This document shows, piece by piece, positions 54,040 to 63,022 of a DNA stretch of 64,000 nt. A program made the translations under genes and the position numbers. This DNA comes from Clostridium_S neuense (lineage in GTDB: Bacteria > Bacillota > Clostridia > Clostridiales > Clostridiaceae): the NCBI RefSeq assembly GCF_045310695.1, contig NZ_JBJIAA010000022.1:1-64000 (forward strand), given 5' to 3'. Within the stretch, counting starts at the first letter, position 1. The number at the start of each line of letters is the position of its first letter. The notes under the pieces are model-generated. The model was given only the letters and a program-made list of their open reading frames with translations, searched no databases and had not been told where the DNA came from.

Positions 54040-54100
54040 AGATGTAAATTAGATCTACCGTATCAATCTATATTTAAAAATTTATAGGTAGTACTTGAGC

Positions 54101-55042
54101 CTATTTTATCTTATTGAAAGCCTTAGTAATTCTATCAGCCATCAAATCATAGCAATGATCGGGAGATTCAAGCCCTAATTGCTTGAAACCTAAAAAACCG
54201 TGAAGATCTCCAGGATAACATACATATTCTGCTTCACCCCCAGCATCAACCAATGCCTGCGCGTAGTCCTGATTTTCATCTCTAAATATGTCGAATTCAG
54301 CTGTAATAACTAATGCAGGAGGAAGTCTATCAAAGTGTTTAGCAAGTAACGGAGATGCCAGCTCATTATTACCATCAACTATGCGATCCTTATATAGAAA
54401 TTGAATAAACCATTGAATACCATATTGTGTAAGCCTGTATCCCTTACCATTTTCTCGTCTGGATTTTCTTTCTCCCATATCATTCCAATCAAAGCATGCA
54501 TAAACAGGCATTTGGAAGGCAATGGGGAATTCTTGTCTATCTCTAGCCATCAGGCAAATAGAACCAGTAAGAGTTCCACCTGCACTGTCACCTGCAACGC
54601 AAATCTTATTGTTATTTATATCAAATTTCTTAGCATTTTGATATATAAATTTTACAATTTCATAGCATTCTTCTTGAGGATCTGGAAACCTTTGTGGCGG
54701 GCAAAGACCATATTCAATACTTATTACAAGGCATTTTACTCTGCTGCATAATTCTCTGCAAGTAGAATCTCCATGTTCAATATCTCCTAATACAAATCCA
54801 CCACCATGCATCCAAATAATTACTCCATCTGAAGCTTTTTCTTCGGGAGTATAAATTCTAATTCTTGTATCTCTCACTGAAGTTTTAACAATGCGATCTT
54901 CTACTGAACCAACCTGTTTGTGAACTCCTTTACCTGCTTTCACCATTTCAAAATATAGCTCTCTTACCTTATCAACTCCCATGTCATACATTTTATCAAA
55001 ATCTTGTTTTAAAAATTCATTATACTTAGGATTTAACGGCAT
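54101..55042 (-). CDS. HSL-family alpha/beta hydrolase (esterase)
   Basis: A 313-residue esterase of the hormone-sensitive-lipase family. It has the oxyanion motif MHGGGFVLGD, the nucleophile GDSAGG (Ser near 153), Asp in TAEFDIFRDE and His in PGDLHGFLGF. RBS GAAAGGGG. No signal peptide. It is convergent with the LysR gene and may serve the same pathway as the amidohydrolase. Confidence 0.9.
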   Translation of the reverse strand: MPLNPKYNEFLKQDFDKMYDMGVDKVRELYFEMVKAGKGVHKQVGSVEDRIVKTSVRDTRIRIYTPEEKASDGVIIWMHGGGFVLGDIEHGDSTCRELCSRVKCLVISIEYGLCPPQRFPDPQEECYEIVKFIYQNAKKFDINNNKICVAGDSAGGTLTGSICLMARDRQEFPIAFQMPVYACFDWNDMGERKSRRENGKGYRLTQYGIQWFIQFLYKDRIVDGNNELASPLLAKHFDRLPPALVITAEFDIFRDENQDYAQALVDAGGEAEYVCYPGDLHGFLGFKQLGLESPDHCYDLMADRITKAFNKIK

Positions 55043-55274
55043 AATAATTTTCCCCTTTCATTAATTAAATTAAATAAAGATAGGTCATTTCTTGAATTTT
55101 GCTTTCCTCATGAGGATGTAAAACTTCTTAAAAGTCCTAACATCTACTATTATATTAGCTATTATTGTTAATGACTAATATATATTTTTCATACATATAT
55201 GTATGAAAAGCTATTAATTCAAGAAATACTTTTTACATAATGATTAAGGTGAAGGTATCGAATTTAACTTATTA

Positions 55275-55312
55275 AAAAACACCGTAAAATTGAATAATAC
55301 TGTGTTTCAAAA
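55275..55312 (-). terminator. Hairpin related to the 43285 terminator
   Basis: On the minus strand AAACAC-a-GTA pairs with TAC-g-GTGTTTTTT and a T tract follows. It shares AACACCGTAAAATT and AATAATAC with the 43285 hairpin. Confidence 0.55.
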
Positions 55313-55426
55313 AATATATAGTTCTTAATAGTTGTGATGCTAAAAATTACTATCAAGAATCAATTTATCATAATTCTTTTTCTAGAAAAAAAATAATAAG
55401 GAGAACCTCCTCCATTTTCCGAATAC

Positions 55427-55464
55427 AAAATCACCTGGTTTTTCATATAAAAGCAGGTGATTTT
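55427..55464 (-). terminator. Terminator after the toxin operon
   Basis: AAAATCACCTG (55427-55437) pairs with CAGGTGATTTT (55454-55464). It is the first strong stop downstream of the LXG-like operon on the minus strand. The other bases of 55043-55711 hold repeat R2 and no gene. Confidence 0.7.
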
Positions 55465-55550
55465 ATATTATATTTTTGTACATAGTTGACGAAGTGCCTA
55501 AAATTAAGGATTTCTATATAATTTTTCTTCGTAGCAACACAACCGTCTCC

Positions 55551-55670
55551 ACGTGCATGAAGACAAGCTATAAGGTGAAAAGGAAACCATCTTTTTCACT
55601 GGGAACTTTAATCCTTAGTTCAAATAATTTTTAACAAACTCGTTCTTCGCAGTAAGCTGACACTGCATAT
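55551..55670. repeat. Dispersed repeat R2, copy 2
   Basis: The partner of 49969-50096 with ~80-90% identity by eye. On the minus strand the end reads QCQLTAKNEFVKNYLN before a stop, and copy 1 reads QCQLTVKNEFVKIV, so R2 may derive from the 3' end of a lost gene. Confidence 0.75.
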
Positions 55671-55711
55671 ACCTTTAAATATCTTTTATTAATAGCTATA
55701 CCTAATCAATT

Positions 55712-56089
55712 CTATTTATAATCATAAATTGCCCAATACCTTTTCCCTTCACTTAATGATACCCATTTTTGAAATATATCATTAAGAACACGTTTAAATC
55801 CTAAGCTAATTAAATCATAAGATCTTGATCCCGTTTCAAGTAAAACCTTATTATCATGCTCTTCACGAATAAGAAAACTATCATTGTTATATTTGAAGCA
55901 TAATGTTTTTTTATAAACTCGTGTACAATCCTTAAACGATACATCCATATAGTATACTCCCATAAAGTCACTAAAACCATCATCCAATGATGAGCTATAA
56001 ATACTAATAGTGTTTTCATCTTCTATATCACATTTGCATTCTTTACCTTTATAAATCGCATACATTTCATTCTCTATCATAGCTAGCAT
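55712..56089 (-). CDS. Hypothetical protein, candidate immunity protein 2
   Basis: A 125-residue cytoplasmic protein of mixed alpha/beta type (MIENEMYAIYKGKECKCDIE, VYYMDVSFKDCTRVYKKTLC). It ends KWVSLSEGKRYWAIYDYK. No known domain is recognised. It lies 4 bp after the previous gene, at the end of an LXG-like toxin operon, the usual place of immunity genes. The start could be three codons later. Role is by context. Confidence 0.5.
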   Translation of the reverse strand: MLAMIENEMYAIYKGKECKCDIEDENTISIYSSSLDDGFSDFMGVYYMDVSFKDCTRVYKKTLCFKYNNDSFLIREEHDNKVLLETGSRSYDLISLGFKRVLNDIFQKWVSLSEGKRYWAIYDYK

Positions 56090-56093
56090 TCTC

Positions 56094-56630
56094 TTAATAT
56101 GCTAATGATTGCTTTATTAATTTACCTGTTAATACGTCAATTGAAAAACGCCAATCATTTCGTCCAAACTTATCTGCCATTTCTTCATCTCCTTGACATA
56201 TTATTTCTATTTCATTGTCATTTTCTGACAAACTATAAAATGTATAATGCATAGGAGCTTTAACCTCATATAGACTATCTCCTACATTATTCAATACAAT
56301 TATTCTACTATTTGTTCTTTTTACACCAACCTGAACAACAAATCTTTTATGTTTTTCACAATATTTAATTGAAATCAAATCATCAACTATAAAATCATGA
56401 ATTTTTGCATTATCATAGCAAACCACTTTTCCACTTTTTCTTGCATATGAATAAATTAGTCTTCCTTTCAAATCATAATATTCATTTATCTCACTTTTAT
56501 CATTATCCAATCTTTTAATATATACTTTGTTTAAACCATATTTCTTTGCTACTAAAACATCTGCTATCTTTATTTCAACTATCTCGCCATCCTGTTCCCA
56601 TTTGACACTTTCATCGATTTTAATATTCAT
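56094..56630 (-). CDS. Hypothetical protein, candidate immunity protein 1
   Basis: A 178-residue, beta-rich cytoplasmic protein (SVKWEQDGEIVEIKIADVLV, LIYSYARKSGKVVCYDNAK). It could be a WD/beta-propeller-like or YD-like fold but no family is recognised. It starts 15 bp after the toxin stop with GAGG. Its position makes it the first candidate for neutralising the toxin. Role is inference. Confidence 0.5.
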   Translation of the reverse strand: MNIKIDESVKWEQDGEIVEIKIADVLVAKKYGLNKVYIKRLDNDKSEINEYYDLKGRLIYSYARKSGKVVCYDNAKIHDFIVDDLISIKYCEKHKRFVVQVGVKRTNSRIIVLNNVGDSLYEVKAPMHYTFYSLSENDNEIEIICQGDEEMADKFGRNDWRFSIDVLTGKLIKQSLAY

Positions 56631-56645
56631 TAATACTATACCTCA

Positions 56646-59138
56646 CTACTTTAAATATATTTCAGAACCACTAATTGCATGAATATAGTCTGTTCTTTCT
56701 ATCTTGCCCATTCCATTAAATAAATCAAGCTGTGTTAATGATAAATCTCCTGGCAAATATGTATCAGCAGCTAAATCAACTTGAGGTCCAATTGGTCCAG
56801 AAAATGCATTTAATGTAACCCCATCATTAACTTCGCATCGTACTACCTTACCTAAATTTGTTTTCCAATTAGATTTTACTCCCATATTACTATTAACAAA
56901 TTTAATATCTGGCACATCATCAATTAATCCCCATCCACCTAATTCATCCAATTCTGCATCTGCATTTAAAACCATATTAAACTGCTCTCCACCTTTCAAT
57001 GTTGTTATTACAGGTGTATATCCTTCTGGCCAAGGAGATTGTTCAGTAATCAATTTTATATAACTTTCAGCACTCTTATTCAAATCTGTTGATGAATTTG
57101 CGGCTAAAAATTCACTCCAAGTTTTTTCCGAACCTATTTTAATTGCATTTTCTGGAGTAGCATCTAATCGTTTAGCAACATCGCACAGTTGTTTAAACTG
57201 TGCATCAGTCATCTTCGTTTTATCAATATCGAGTATGCTTGTGTCTAAATCATCCTCATTAGCTTCACTAACTCCCTTAGCACCTTCTTTTCCAGCAACT
57301 TCATCAGTCTTAGACTCTACATTTACTTCTTCTGCATTCTTACTATCAACTTTTGAATTTTCACCTACGACTTTAGCCTCATCAGCCTTTGTATTTATTT
57401 CTTCATTTGCTCCACTGTCTTTTACATCTTTAAGCTGTTCACTCTTAGGGTCACTTACTTTCTCCAAATCAGTTTCTATTTTTTCTTCATCACTGCCTAC
57501 ATTTACTTTTTTTATATCTTCATCAACCTTTGCAGGTGAACCTATTTCATTCTTTTCAATTATTATATCATTTACTGTTTTTTCTTCAACTTCACTTTTC
57601 TTAGCAGTTTCGGCTATTTCTTTCGCTTCATTTCTAATTTCCACTTCTTTATCTATGCTTTTTAACTTTTCTGCTATACCACCAAACCTATCTGTTATTG
57701 ATTTTTGAAGACTTAATATTTCATTTAACGTATTCTTAAACATTTCCTCGCTAACTTTGCCAAGACCTTTTAGTTTGCTTGATAATTCCGACATTTTTTC
57801 TGCATATGATGTACCCTTTTCAAGCTTGGACATTTCACTTGCATCCTTGCTAAGTCTTACTACATTCTCCACCTTATCAGCCTCAGATGCAGCTTTCAAT
57901 ACTCCTTTTCCTGAAAAAAGTGTAGCTATATTCAATACTACTTCTGTACCAAACTTCGCTCTAGTATATTCGTCTCCATTAATTAAATTTTTATCTACGC
58001 TGTTTTTTATAGAGTTAAGCAAATTGCCTTCAAATTCCAACTGTTCTGCTGTTTTTGGTATTTGTGGATTTAGAAGACCATATATCTTTTCGCCAGTATC
58101 CAGCCAATTTAAAAGAGTACCCTTTGTATCAGTCCTTAGGTTATACCACTGCTTTCCACAAAACTCTGCTGCATCATATGGAATTTCTACAGTTTCTTTT
58201 GCAAATGTGCATGCTCCTGCTAAAATTCCAGCATGTTTAGGATCAATTTTCTTGTATAGTTCCCACGATTTCTTTATTATTCCCTCTAAATCATTTATTT
58301 TATTTGAGGTGTCCCTAAGTAATTTTGCTCCTCCGGGATGGTTTTTACTAAATTCATTCCAAACATCCGCCTTGAAATTATCGAAGTCGTTACTTAGATT
58401 GTTTTCACATTCAGATTCAAACTTAGGAAGTACTTTTAGTTCTGATTTATTGCTTGTAGTTAACTCTTCTGATTTAAAGGCTAATAGAACTAAAAAATCT
58501 GTTCCAGCCTTTTGAAAATTCTTATTCTCAAAGGTCTTAAAAATTTCCTCTAATACAGAATTTATTTGTCGTGTTAATTCCGATAATTCCGACTTTATGT
58601 ATTCCTCTGCATTCTTTATTGCCTTATCTACATCTTCTATTTTTTCTTCTGCAAAATTCTTAAGTTCATTTGCTGTATTTTTTACCATATCAATTGTTGA
58701 ATCCACTTTCTCATCCGCTGCTTTTAAAGTTTTATCAACTGCATTTTCACTCTTTAATTTTAATTCACTGCTTTTGCTTTCAAGCGCTGCATCACCATTT
58801 AACGCTAGAGGTATAAAAGCTTCTGCATTTGCATTAACTACTCTCACTTGTATATTTTCGCTTATATTATTTATGTATACTGCATTTAATGCTTTTGAAC
58901 CTCTAAAGGTAATTGCATTTGCCTTTTCATTTAATTTTCTTTCTAAATTTTGATACCTTGAAATTTCGTCATCTAAAAATTGCTTGGTTTCGTTTAAATG
59001 ACAAAGAAGCCTGTCCCCACTTGCAGTTATACCAGAGGTTTGTGCTTCTGCTCTGCTTAAATTTTCGCTAACTGTACCTTCAAATCTATTTACAATTTCA
59101 TAAAGTTCTTTTAATTTTTCAAAATCCACAGAAATCAT
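56646..59138 (-). CDS. LXG-like polymorphic toxin, type VII secretion substrate
   Basis: An 830-residue protein built as a polymorphic toxin. Residues ~1-220 are all helical (DFEKLKELYEIVNRFEGTVS, LSELTRQINSVLEEIF) like the LXG/WXG-type export part. The middle (~225-420) is followed by a low-complexity acidic Glu/Lys/Val region (~480-610). The last ~130 residues are a separate domain beginning WPEGYTPVITTLKGGEQFNM, with GPIGPQVDLAADTYLPGDLS near its end. That domain looks enzymatic but I cannot assign a family; an NAD-glycohydrolase or ADP-ribosyl type is only a guess. There is no signal peptide. It overlaps the small upstream gene by 4 bp, and two hypothetical genes follow. Confidence 0.65.
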   Translation of the reverse strand: MISVDFEKLKELYEIVNRFEGTVSENLSRAEAQTSGITASGDRLLCHLNETKQFLDDEISRYQNLERKLNEKANAITFRGSKALNAVYINNISENIQVRVVNANAEAFIPLALNGDAALESKSSELKLKSENAVDKTLKAADEKVDSTIDMVKNTANELKNFAEEKIEDVDKAIKNAEEYIKSELSELTRQINSVLEEIFKTFENKNFQKAGTDFLVLLAFKSEELTTSNKSELKVLPKFESECENNLSNDFDNFKADVWNEFSKNHPGGAKLLRDTSNKINDLEGIIKKSWELYKKIDPKHAGILAGACTFAKETVEIPYDAAEFCGKQWYNLRTDTKGTLLNWLDTGEKIYGLLNPQIPKTAEQLEFEGNLLNSIKNSVDKNLINGDEYTRAKFGTEVVLNIATLFSGKGVLKAASEADKVENVVRLSKDASEMSKLEKGTSYAEKMSELSSKLKGLGKVSEEMFKNTLNEILSLQKSITDRFGGIAEKLKSIDKEVEIRNEAKEIAETAKKSEVEEKTVNDIIIEKNEIGSPAKVDEDIKKVNVGSDEEKIETDLEKVSDPKSEQLKDVKDSGANEEINTKADEAKVVGENSKVDSKNAEEVNVESKTDEVAGKEGAKGVSEANEDDLDTSILDIDKTKMTDAQFKQLCDVAKRLDATPENAIKIGSEKTWSEFLAANSSTDLNKSAESYIKLITEQSPWPEGYTPVITTLKGGEQFNMVLNADAELDELGGWGLIDDVPDIKFVNSNMGVKSNWKTNLGKVVRCEVNDGVTLNAFSGPIGPQVDLAADTYLPGDLSLTQLDLFNGMGKIERTDYIHAISGSEIYLK

Positions 59139-59434
59139 GCTGAAGCACCCGCCCCAGCTTGCTGTTTTGCTTTTTCTCTTGCTTCTTCTTCAGCCTGCCT
59201 TAAACGATTTGCCTCTTCACGAAGTTCTTCCGCTATTTCATCCATCAAATTTGTAAGTGTGTCCACTTCCGTTTTTATAGTATTAAATATTTGAAGTACT
59301 GCAAAGTTTTCTTCATCTCTATTATCTAAGTTCGTAGTACCTAGTCCATTAGAAAAACTGCTTTTTCCATTTTTTATATTGCATGAACATTCACTTATTA
59401 TACTTGCTGAATATTCTAGTTCACTTGCTCCCAA
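59135..59434 (-). CDS. Small LXG-partner protein
   Basis: A 99-residue helical protein. Its core FAVLQIFNTIKTEVDTLTNL and the C-terminal coiled coil EEANRLRQAEEEAREKAKQQ recall the small partners (DUF5344/Lap-like) that pair with LXG toxins for type VII export. A TTG at 59432-59434 is chosen as start because AGAGGTG is well spaced to it; the GTG three codons upstream lies inside that site. It couples by ATGA overlap with the toxin gene. Confidence 0.6.
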   Translation of the reverse strand: MGASELEYSASIISECSCNIKNGKSSFSNGLGTTNLDNRDEENFAVLQIFNTIKTEVDTLTNLMDEIAEELREEANRLRQAEEEAREKAKQQAGAGASA

Positions 59435-59690
59435 TAGTGTCACCTCTCATAATTTCACTAATCAGTTTATGCTTTTATGTTAATATTACTATTATGCTCC
59501 ATAAATTTCAATGTGTTTCAATCCATTTTTTAATTTATTTAAATAAATTTTTTAATTAATTAGCTGTATATTAAAAATTGCTCCAAAGACACATACTATA
59601 AAAAATGTGACTTTGAAGATAAGAATTATGATTAAAAAATCAGAATTTAATACCAAATATGCTTATGGTCGCTTTTCTACAATACAAAAT

Positions 59691-59730
59691 AAAAGTATTA
59701 GTAAAAAAAACATTACTAATACTTTTATCA
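59691..59730 (-). terminator. Terminator after the recombinase
   Basis: AAAAGTATTAGT (59691-59702) pairs with ACTAATACTTTT (59715-59726) with a 12-nt loop. It works in both directions. The remaining bases of 59435-59690 show no gene and should hold the toxin-operon promoter. Confidence 0.8.
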
Positions 59731-59739
59731 ATTACACAT

Positions 59740-61341
59740 TTACAATATTTGTTTTACCACAACCCCATTTTTATAACAGATTTCCACCTCCACCAAACTT
59801 ACCACCTTCACTTCCTTCACCATCTGCCCAAAAAGCTCCTTATCAAATTCCTTAATAGTATTTTGCCTGCCTCTTAATATATTTTCAATTTCTTTTACCT
59901 TCTCAATCCCATTCTTCCTTATAAGTTCCACATTATCAAACCTTTGCTTCTTTGCCTTCAGCTGCTTTATTTCTTCTTCAAGCCTTCCATATTCCTCATC
60001 GTAAATTTCATGATCTAAGCCTTTCCTTACATCCAACCTTACTAGGTTCATCATTTGCTCTTTCAGTTCTTCCAATCTTTCATTTGTAGCTTGCACTTCA
60101 TCGCCATTTGTTTCACTTTCTAATACCTTATTTATATTATCCATTATAGTTTTTAGAAAGGCTTCTTTGTTTTCAATAATTTTATTTATAGACCTTACAA
60201 ATGCAGCTTTTAGTTTTTCTTCAGACACTGCCTTCATACTGCAAGCCTCATTTCCATTATCTATATGATTGGTACAAAGCCACACATATTTTCTATATTT
60301 CTCACCGGGTCCCCACATTTTTCTTGTGCATTTACTGCCACAATTACCGCATATTATCTTGCCTGAAAAGGCATATTTATTACTGTATCTACTTTTCGTT
60401 TTTTCTGAATAGCCTGCAAGTGATGCCCTTCTCTTTATTTCTTCCTGTACCCTTTGAAACATTTCCTTTGATATTATTGCTGGATGGCTATCTTCAACAT
60501 AATACTGCCGAACTTCACCTTTATTTTTTACTCTTTTATGTGTTAGAAAATCTGTTGTTATAGTTTTCTGAAGCACAGCATCGCCATAGTATTTTTCATT
60601 TTTTAAAATGCCTTTTATTGAGTTTTCACTCCATAAAACATTTCCTGATATAGTTTTTATATTATCTTTTTCAAGTTCTAATTTTATAGCCTTGAAACTT
60701 TCGCCCTCAAGGTACCTATTATAAATTCTCTTTACTATTTCTGCTTCTTCCTTATTTACAATAAGCTTACCTTTATCATTCATGTCATAGCCAAGAAATC
60801 TTTTTGTATTAATTTCAAATTTTCCTTTCTTGAAATTTTTCTGAATACTCCATTTAACATTTTCTGAAATGTTCCTTGATTCATCTTGTGCAATAGAGCT
60901 TAATATACTTAAAATCACTTCACTGTCAGCATTTAATGTATTTATATTTTCTTTTTCAAAATATACACCTACCCCAAAACTTTTAAGGTACCTTACCACT
61001 TCTAAACAATCAGCTGTATTTCTTGCAAATCTTGATATGCTTTTCGTTATTATCAGATCCACTTTTCCTAATTCACAAACTTTAAGCATTCTATTAAACT
61101 CTGTTCTTTTACCTGTTCCAGTACCCGAAATACCTTCATCTGCAAAAACGCCATCATAATCCCATCCAGTTTTGCTTTTTATATAACTTTCATAATAAGA
61201 AACTTGTGTTTCAAATGATTCCATTTGTTTCAAACTATCTGTGCTCACCCTGCAGTATGCACAAACCCTTCTCTTTTTTAATAACTCTTGATTATCAGCA
61301 GACACTGTATTTCTTGCTGCAATGGCAGTTATCTTTTTCAA
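59740..61341 (-). CDS. Large serine recombinase (site-specific integrase)
   Basis: A 533-residue recombinase. The resolvase N-domain (~12-160) has AYCRVSTDSLKQMESFETQ with the nucleophile Ser in RVSTD, GISGTGTGKRTEFNRML and SISRFARNTADCLE. The recombinase domain follows (~185-290), then a zinc ribbon (IICGNCGSKCTRK ... WLCTNHIDNG) and a coiled coil (~375-470). It integrates or excises phages and elements, or rearranges genes. A TTG start is inferred because AAAGGAGGT is spaced to it, and the first in-frame ATG contains that site. It neighbours a SHOCT-like ORF and a holin. Confidence 0.9.
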   Translation of the reverse strand: MKKITAIAARNTVSADNQELLKKRRVCAYCRVSTDSLKQMESFETQVSYYESYIKSKTGWDYDGVFADEGISGTGTGKRTEFNRMLKVCELGKVDLIITKSISRFARNTADCLEVVRYLKSFGVGVYFEKENINTLNADSEVILSILSSIAQDESRNISENVKWSIQKNFKKGKFEINTKRFLGYDMNDKGKLIVNKEEAEIVKRIYNRYLEGESFKAIKLELEKDNIKTISGNVLWSENSIKGILKNEKYYGDAVLQKTITTDFLTHKRVKNKGEVRQYYVEDSHPAIISKEMFQRVQEEIKRRASLAGYSEKTKSRYSNKYAFSGKIICGNCGSKCTRKMWGPGEKYRKYVWLCTNHIDNGNEACSMKAVSEEKLKAAFVRSINKIIENKEAFLKTIMDNINKVLESETNGDEVQATNERLEELKEQMMNLVRLDVRKGLDHEIYDEEYGRLEEEIKQLKAKKQRFDNVELIRKNGIEKVKEIENILRGRQNTIKEFDKELFGQMVKEVKVVSLVEVEICYKNGVVVKQIL

Positions 61342-61432
61342 CGTAAAACCTCCTTTCATTGGTAATACATGTTACCTCTACTACCGCCTCAAAGCAAGTA
61401 ATTTAGGCAGTGGGAACATGTACAAAAATTCA

Positions 61433-61470
61433 AAAAATAAAGAGCCTGAACCATTGCAGTTCAAGCCCTC
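61433..61470 (-). terminator. Terminator after the SHOCT-like ORF
   Basis: On the minus strand CTTGAAC pairs with GTTCAGG (plus GAG/CTC outside a bulge), followed by TTTATTTTTT. Confidence 0.65.
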
Positions 61471-61473
61471 AAT

Positions 61474-61611
61474 TTATTTATTAAAGGATTTTTTATTTTC
61501 CGCATCTATTTTAGTAAACTCAATTTCTGTTATAAGTTTATCTTTTAAAAGCTCCTTTAATATAGATTTACTGATTAAATATTCTACTGAATTATTTTGA
61601 GCAACAAACAC
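61474..61611 (-). CDS. Small SHOCT-like protein
   Basis: A 45-codon frame that starts with GTG at 61609-61611 after AGGTGATA. It reads VAQNNSVEYLISKSILKELL, KDKLITEIEFTKIDAENKKS. The LLKDKLITEIEFTKI part is the short C-terminal SHOCT-type helix pair. Such ORFs are common beside large serine recombinases in Firmicute elements and may act as partner or directionality factors, but this is unproven. It lies 12 bp after the holin gene stop and ends at TAA. Confidence 0.6.
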   Translation of the reverse strand: MFVAQNNSVEYLISKSILKELLKDKLITEIEFTKIDAENKKSFNK

Positions 61612-61623
61612 CTATATCACCTC

Positions 61624-61887
61624 TTAAAAACTTCCCTTATTTGTAGGATCATTAAATATTCCAAAGGCTGTAAGCACAGAAAATATTAAAGTCGTTAGCT
61701 CTTTGTAACTATCTTCTGTAAGTCCTATAGGTGCTAAAAGTCCATAAGTTTTCAAAATAAAAAGCACCAGAGCTGCTACTGCTGCCCATGATGCCATGCT
61801 TTTAAATCTATTTTGCTTTTGATTATTTTCGCTTACTCCATTGTTATTTTCACTGCTATTTTGTACTTGATTATTATTATTTTCCAT
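61624..61887 (-). CDS. Phage holin (phiLC3-like)
   Basis: An 87-residue membrane protein. A polar Asn/Gln-rich start is followed by KSMASWAAVAALVLFILKTY and a second hydrophobic segment (LTTLIFSVLTAFGIFND) with the PTNKGSF end. This is the two-helix form of small phage holins, ending in the typical GI-N-PT. The ATG at 61887 follows AGGGGAG. No endolysin gene is adjacent, so lysis is probably not intact. Confidence 0.75.
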   Translation of the reverse strand: MENNNNQVQNSSENNNGVSENNQKQNRFKSMASWAAVAALVLFILKTYGLLAPIGLTEDSYKELTTLIFSVLTAFGIFNDPTNKGSF

Positions 61888-61913
61888 TATAATTCTCCCC
61901 TTAAACATATCTT

Positions 61914-62765
61914 TTAAATAATATTTGTCATTTTTTTATAAAAATCTGTATTTTCTTTATAGAAAACATCTAAATATTTCAGAATATCAAACTTAGTAAT
62001 CATTCCTTTTATTCCAATGCCATAGCCTCTTATGATTGCAAATTCTACATCATAGTTAATATTTAATTCTTTTTGTATCTGTCTAAAAACTTTAGGAGTT
62101 GATATAGCTCCTCCATCAAAAACATCTATATCATCATCGAAATTGTAATCAATTAAATTATAATTTATCCTTTCTCGTTCCTCATCATTTTTATCTTTAA
62201 CCTTTTCTTTATATTTTTCTACGGTTTTATAATCCTTTATCATATGAAACTTAGGCTGTGGCAATACTATAACATCAGGCATATCCCCTGCCATATAGCA
62301 ATTACTAACTCCTAATGACAACCTGCTTAGAACATCCTTATTAATACAGATTTTCTCCTTACTGTCCTCTATTTCTTTAAATTTGCCTAAAGAAATTAAC
62401 ACTTCAAATTCCTTGCCAAAATTACAGAAATCTTCCCTTAAAAATATAGTTTCACATTTTCCCAAATTTTCTTTTTTCATGCCGCTTGTGGTTGCAAACC
62501 ATGCATAATATTTTTTATCGTTAAAAGTTAATCCATTGTCCCATTCAGCTTTAGCATCTTCCTCAGATGCTGGCAGCATTACTTTTATTATTTCATCTAT
62601 AAATTGTCCATCTAATAATTTTTCACTTTTATAACATTCATAAACAAACGTAAGAAAACTTTCTGTTAATGTTATTATATTTTCTTCTAAATTTTCAGCA
62701 GAAATAACTCCATCAATAATGTTCTTTCTTCCAAAACTATAAATCTTAATCTGCCTTTGCTGCAT
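61914..62765 (-). CDS. Protein with QDE-1/YonO polymerase-like N-terminal motifs, apparently truncated
   Basis: A 283-residue cytoplasmic protein with no full-length match that I can recall. The segment VFDGGAISTPKVFRQIQKEL followed by FAIIRGYGIGIKGMITKFD resembles the DGxG-IS ... IR-GIKG block before the catalytic DxDGD motif in QDE-1-type and YonO-like single-chain RNA polymerases. The catalytic half is missing. YonO-like proteins occur in phages. It might therefore be a stump joined to holin by deletion, or a stand-alone family. RBS GGGGGC. The resemblance is by eye only. Confidence 0.4.
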   Translation of the reverse strand: MQQRQIKIYSFGRKNIIDGVISAENLEENIITLTESFLTFVYECYKSEKLLDGQFIDEIIKVMLPASEEDAKAEWDNGLTFNDKKYYAWFATTSGMKKENLGKCETIFLREDFCNFGKEFEVLISLGKFKEIEDSKEKICINKDVLSRLSLGVSNCYMAGDMPDVIVLPQPKFHMIKDYKTVEKYKEKVKDKNDEERERINYNLIDYNFDDDIDVFDGGAISTPKVFRQIQKELNINYDVEFAIIRGYGIGIKGMITKFDILKYLDVFYKENTDFYKKMTNII

Positions 62766-62956
62766 AAATTTTGCCCCCAATCTGTTATGTATATATAAAT
62801 TTGTTCTATTCTAAAATTTCATAATAATTAAATTATACTCCCTTAAGATACCAATTTAAATATTTTTAGACAAAATAAAACACCAAATACTGCTGTATCT
62901 GACATTAAAACTTACTATATATATTTGCATCTTATTAAAATTATTATATATTATGT

Positions 62957-62962
62957 TATAAT
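62957..62962 (+). promoter_or_regulatory. -10 box upstream of the 63023 gene
   Basis: A TATAAT hexamer lies ~60 bp before the ATG. No good -35 is seen at 17 bp. It is the best promoter candidate in 62766-63022. Confidence 0.35.
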
Positions 62963-63022
62963 ATGGTTGTTAATGTTTTTTACTACAGTAAGGGTGCATT
63001 CTAATATAAGGAGGTTTTTTAA

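Noticed and set aside
57757..58515. 252-residue plus-strand ORF
   Set aside because: Antisense shadow of the LXG-like toxin gene; no RBS and Ser/Phe/Leu-rich.
59607..59877. Plus-strand ORFs of 72-82 residues
   Set aside because: They overlap the recombinase 3' end and its terminator, with no RBS.
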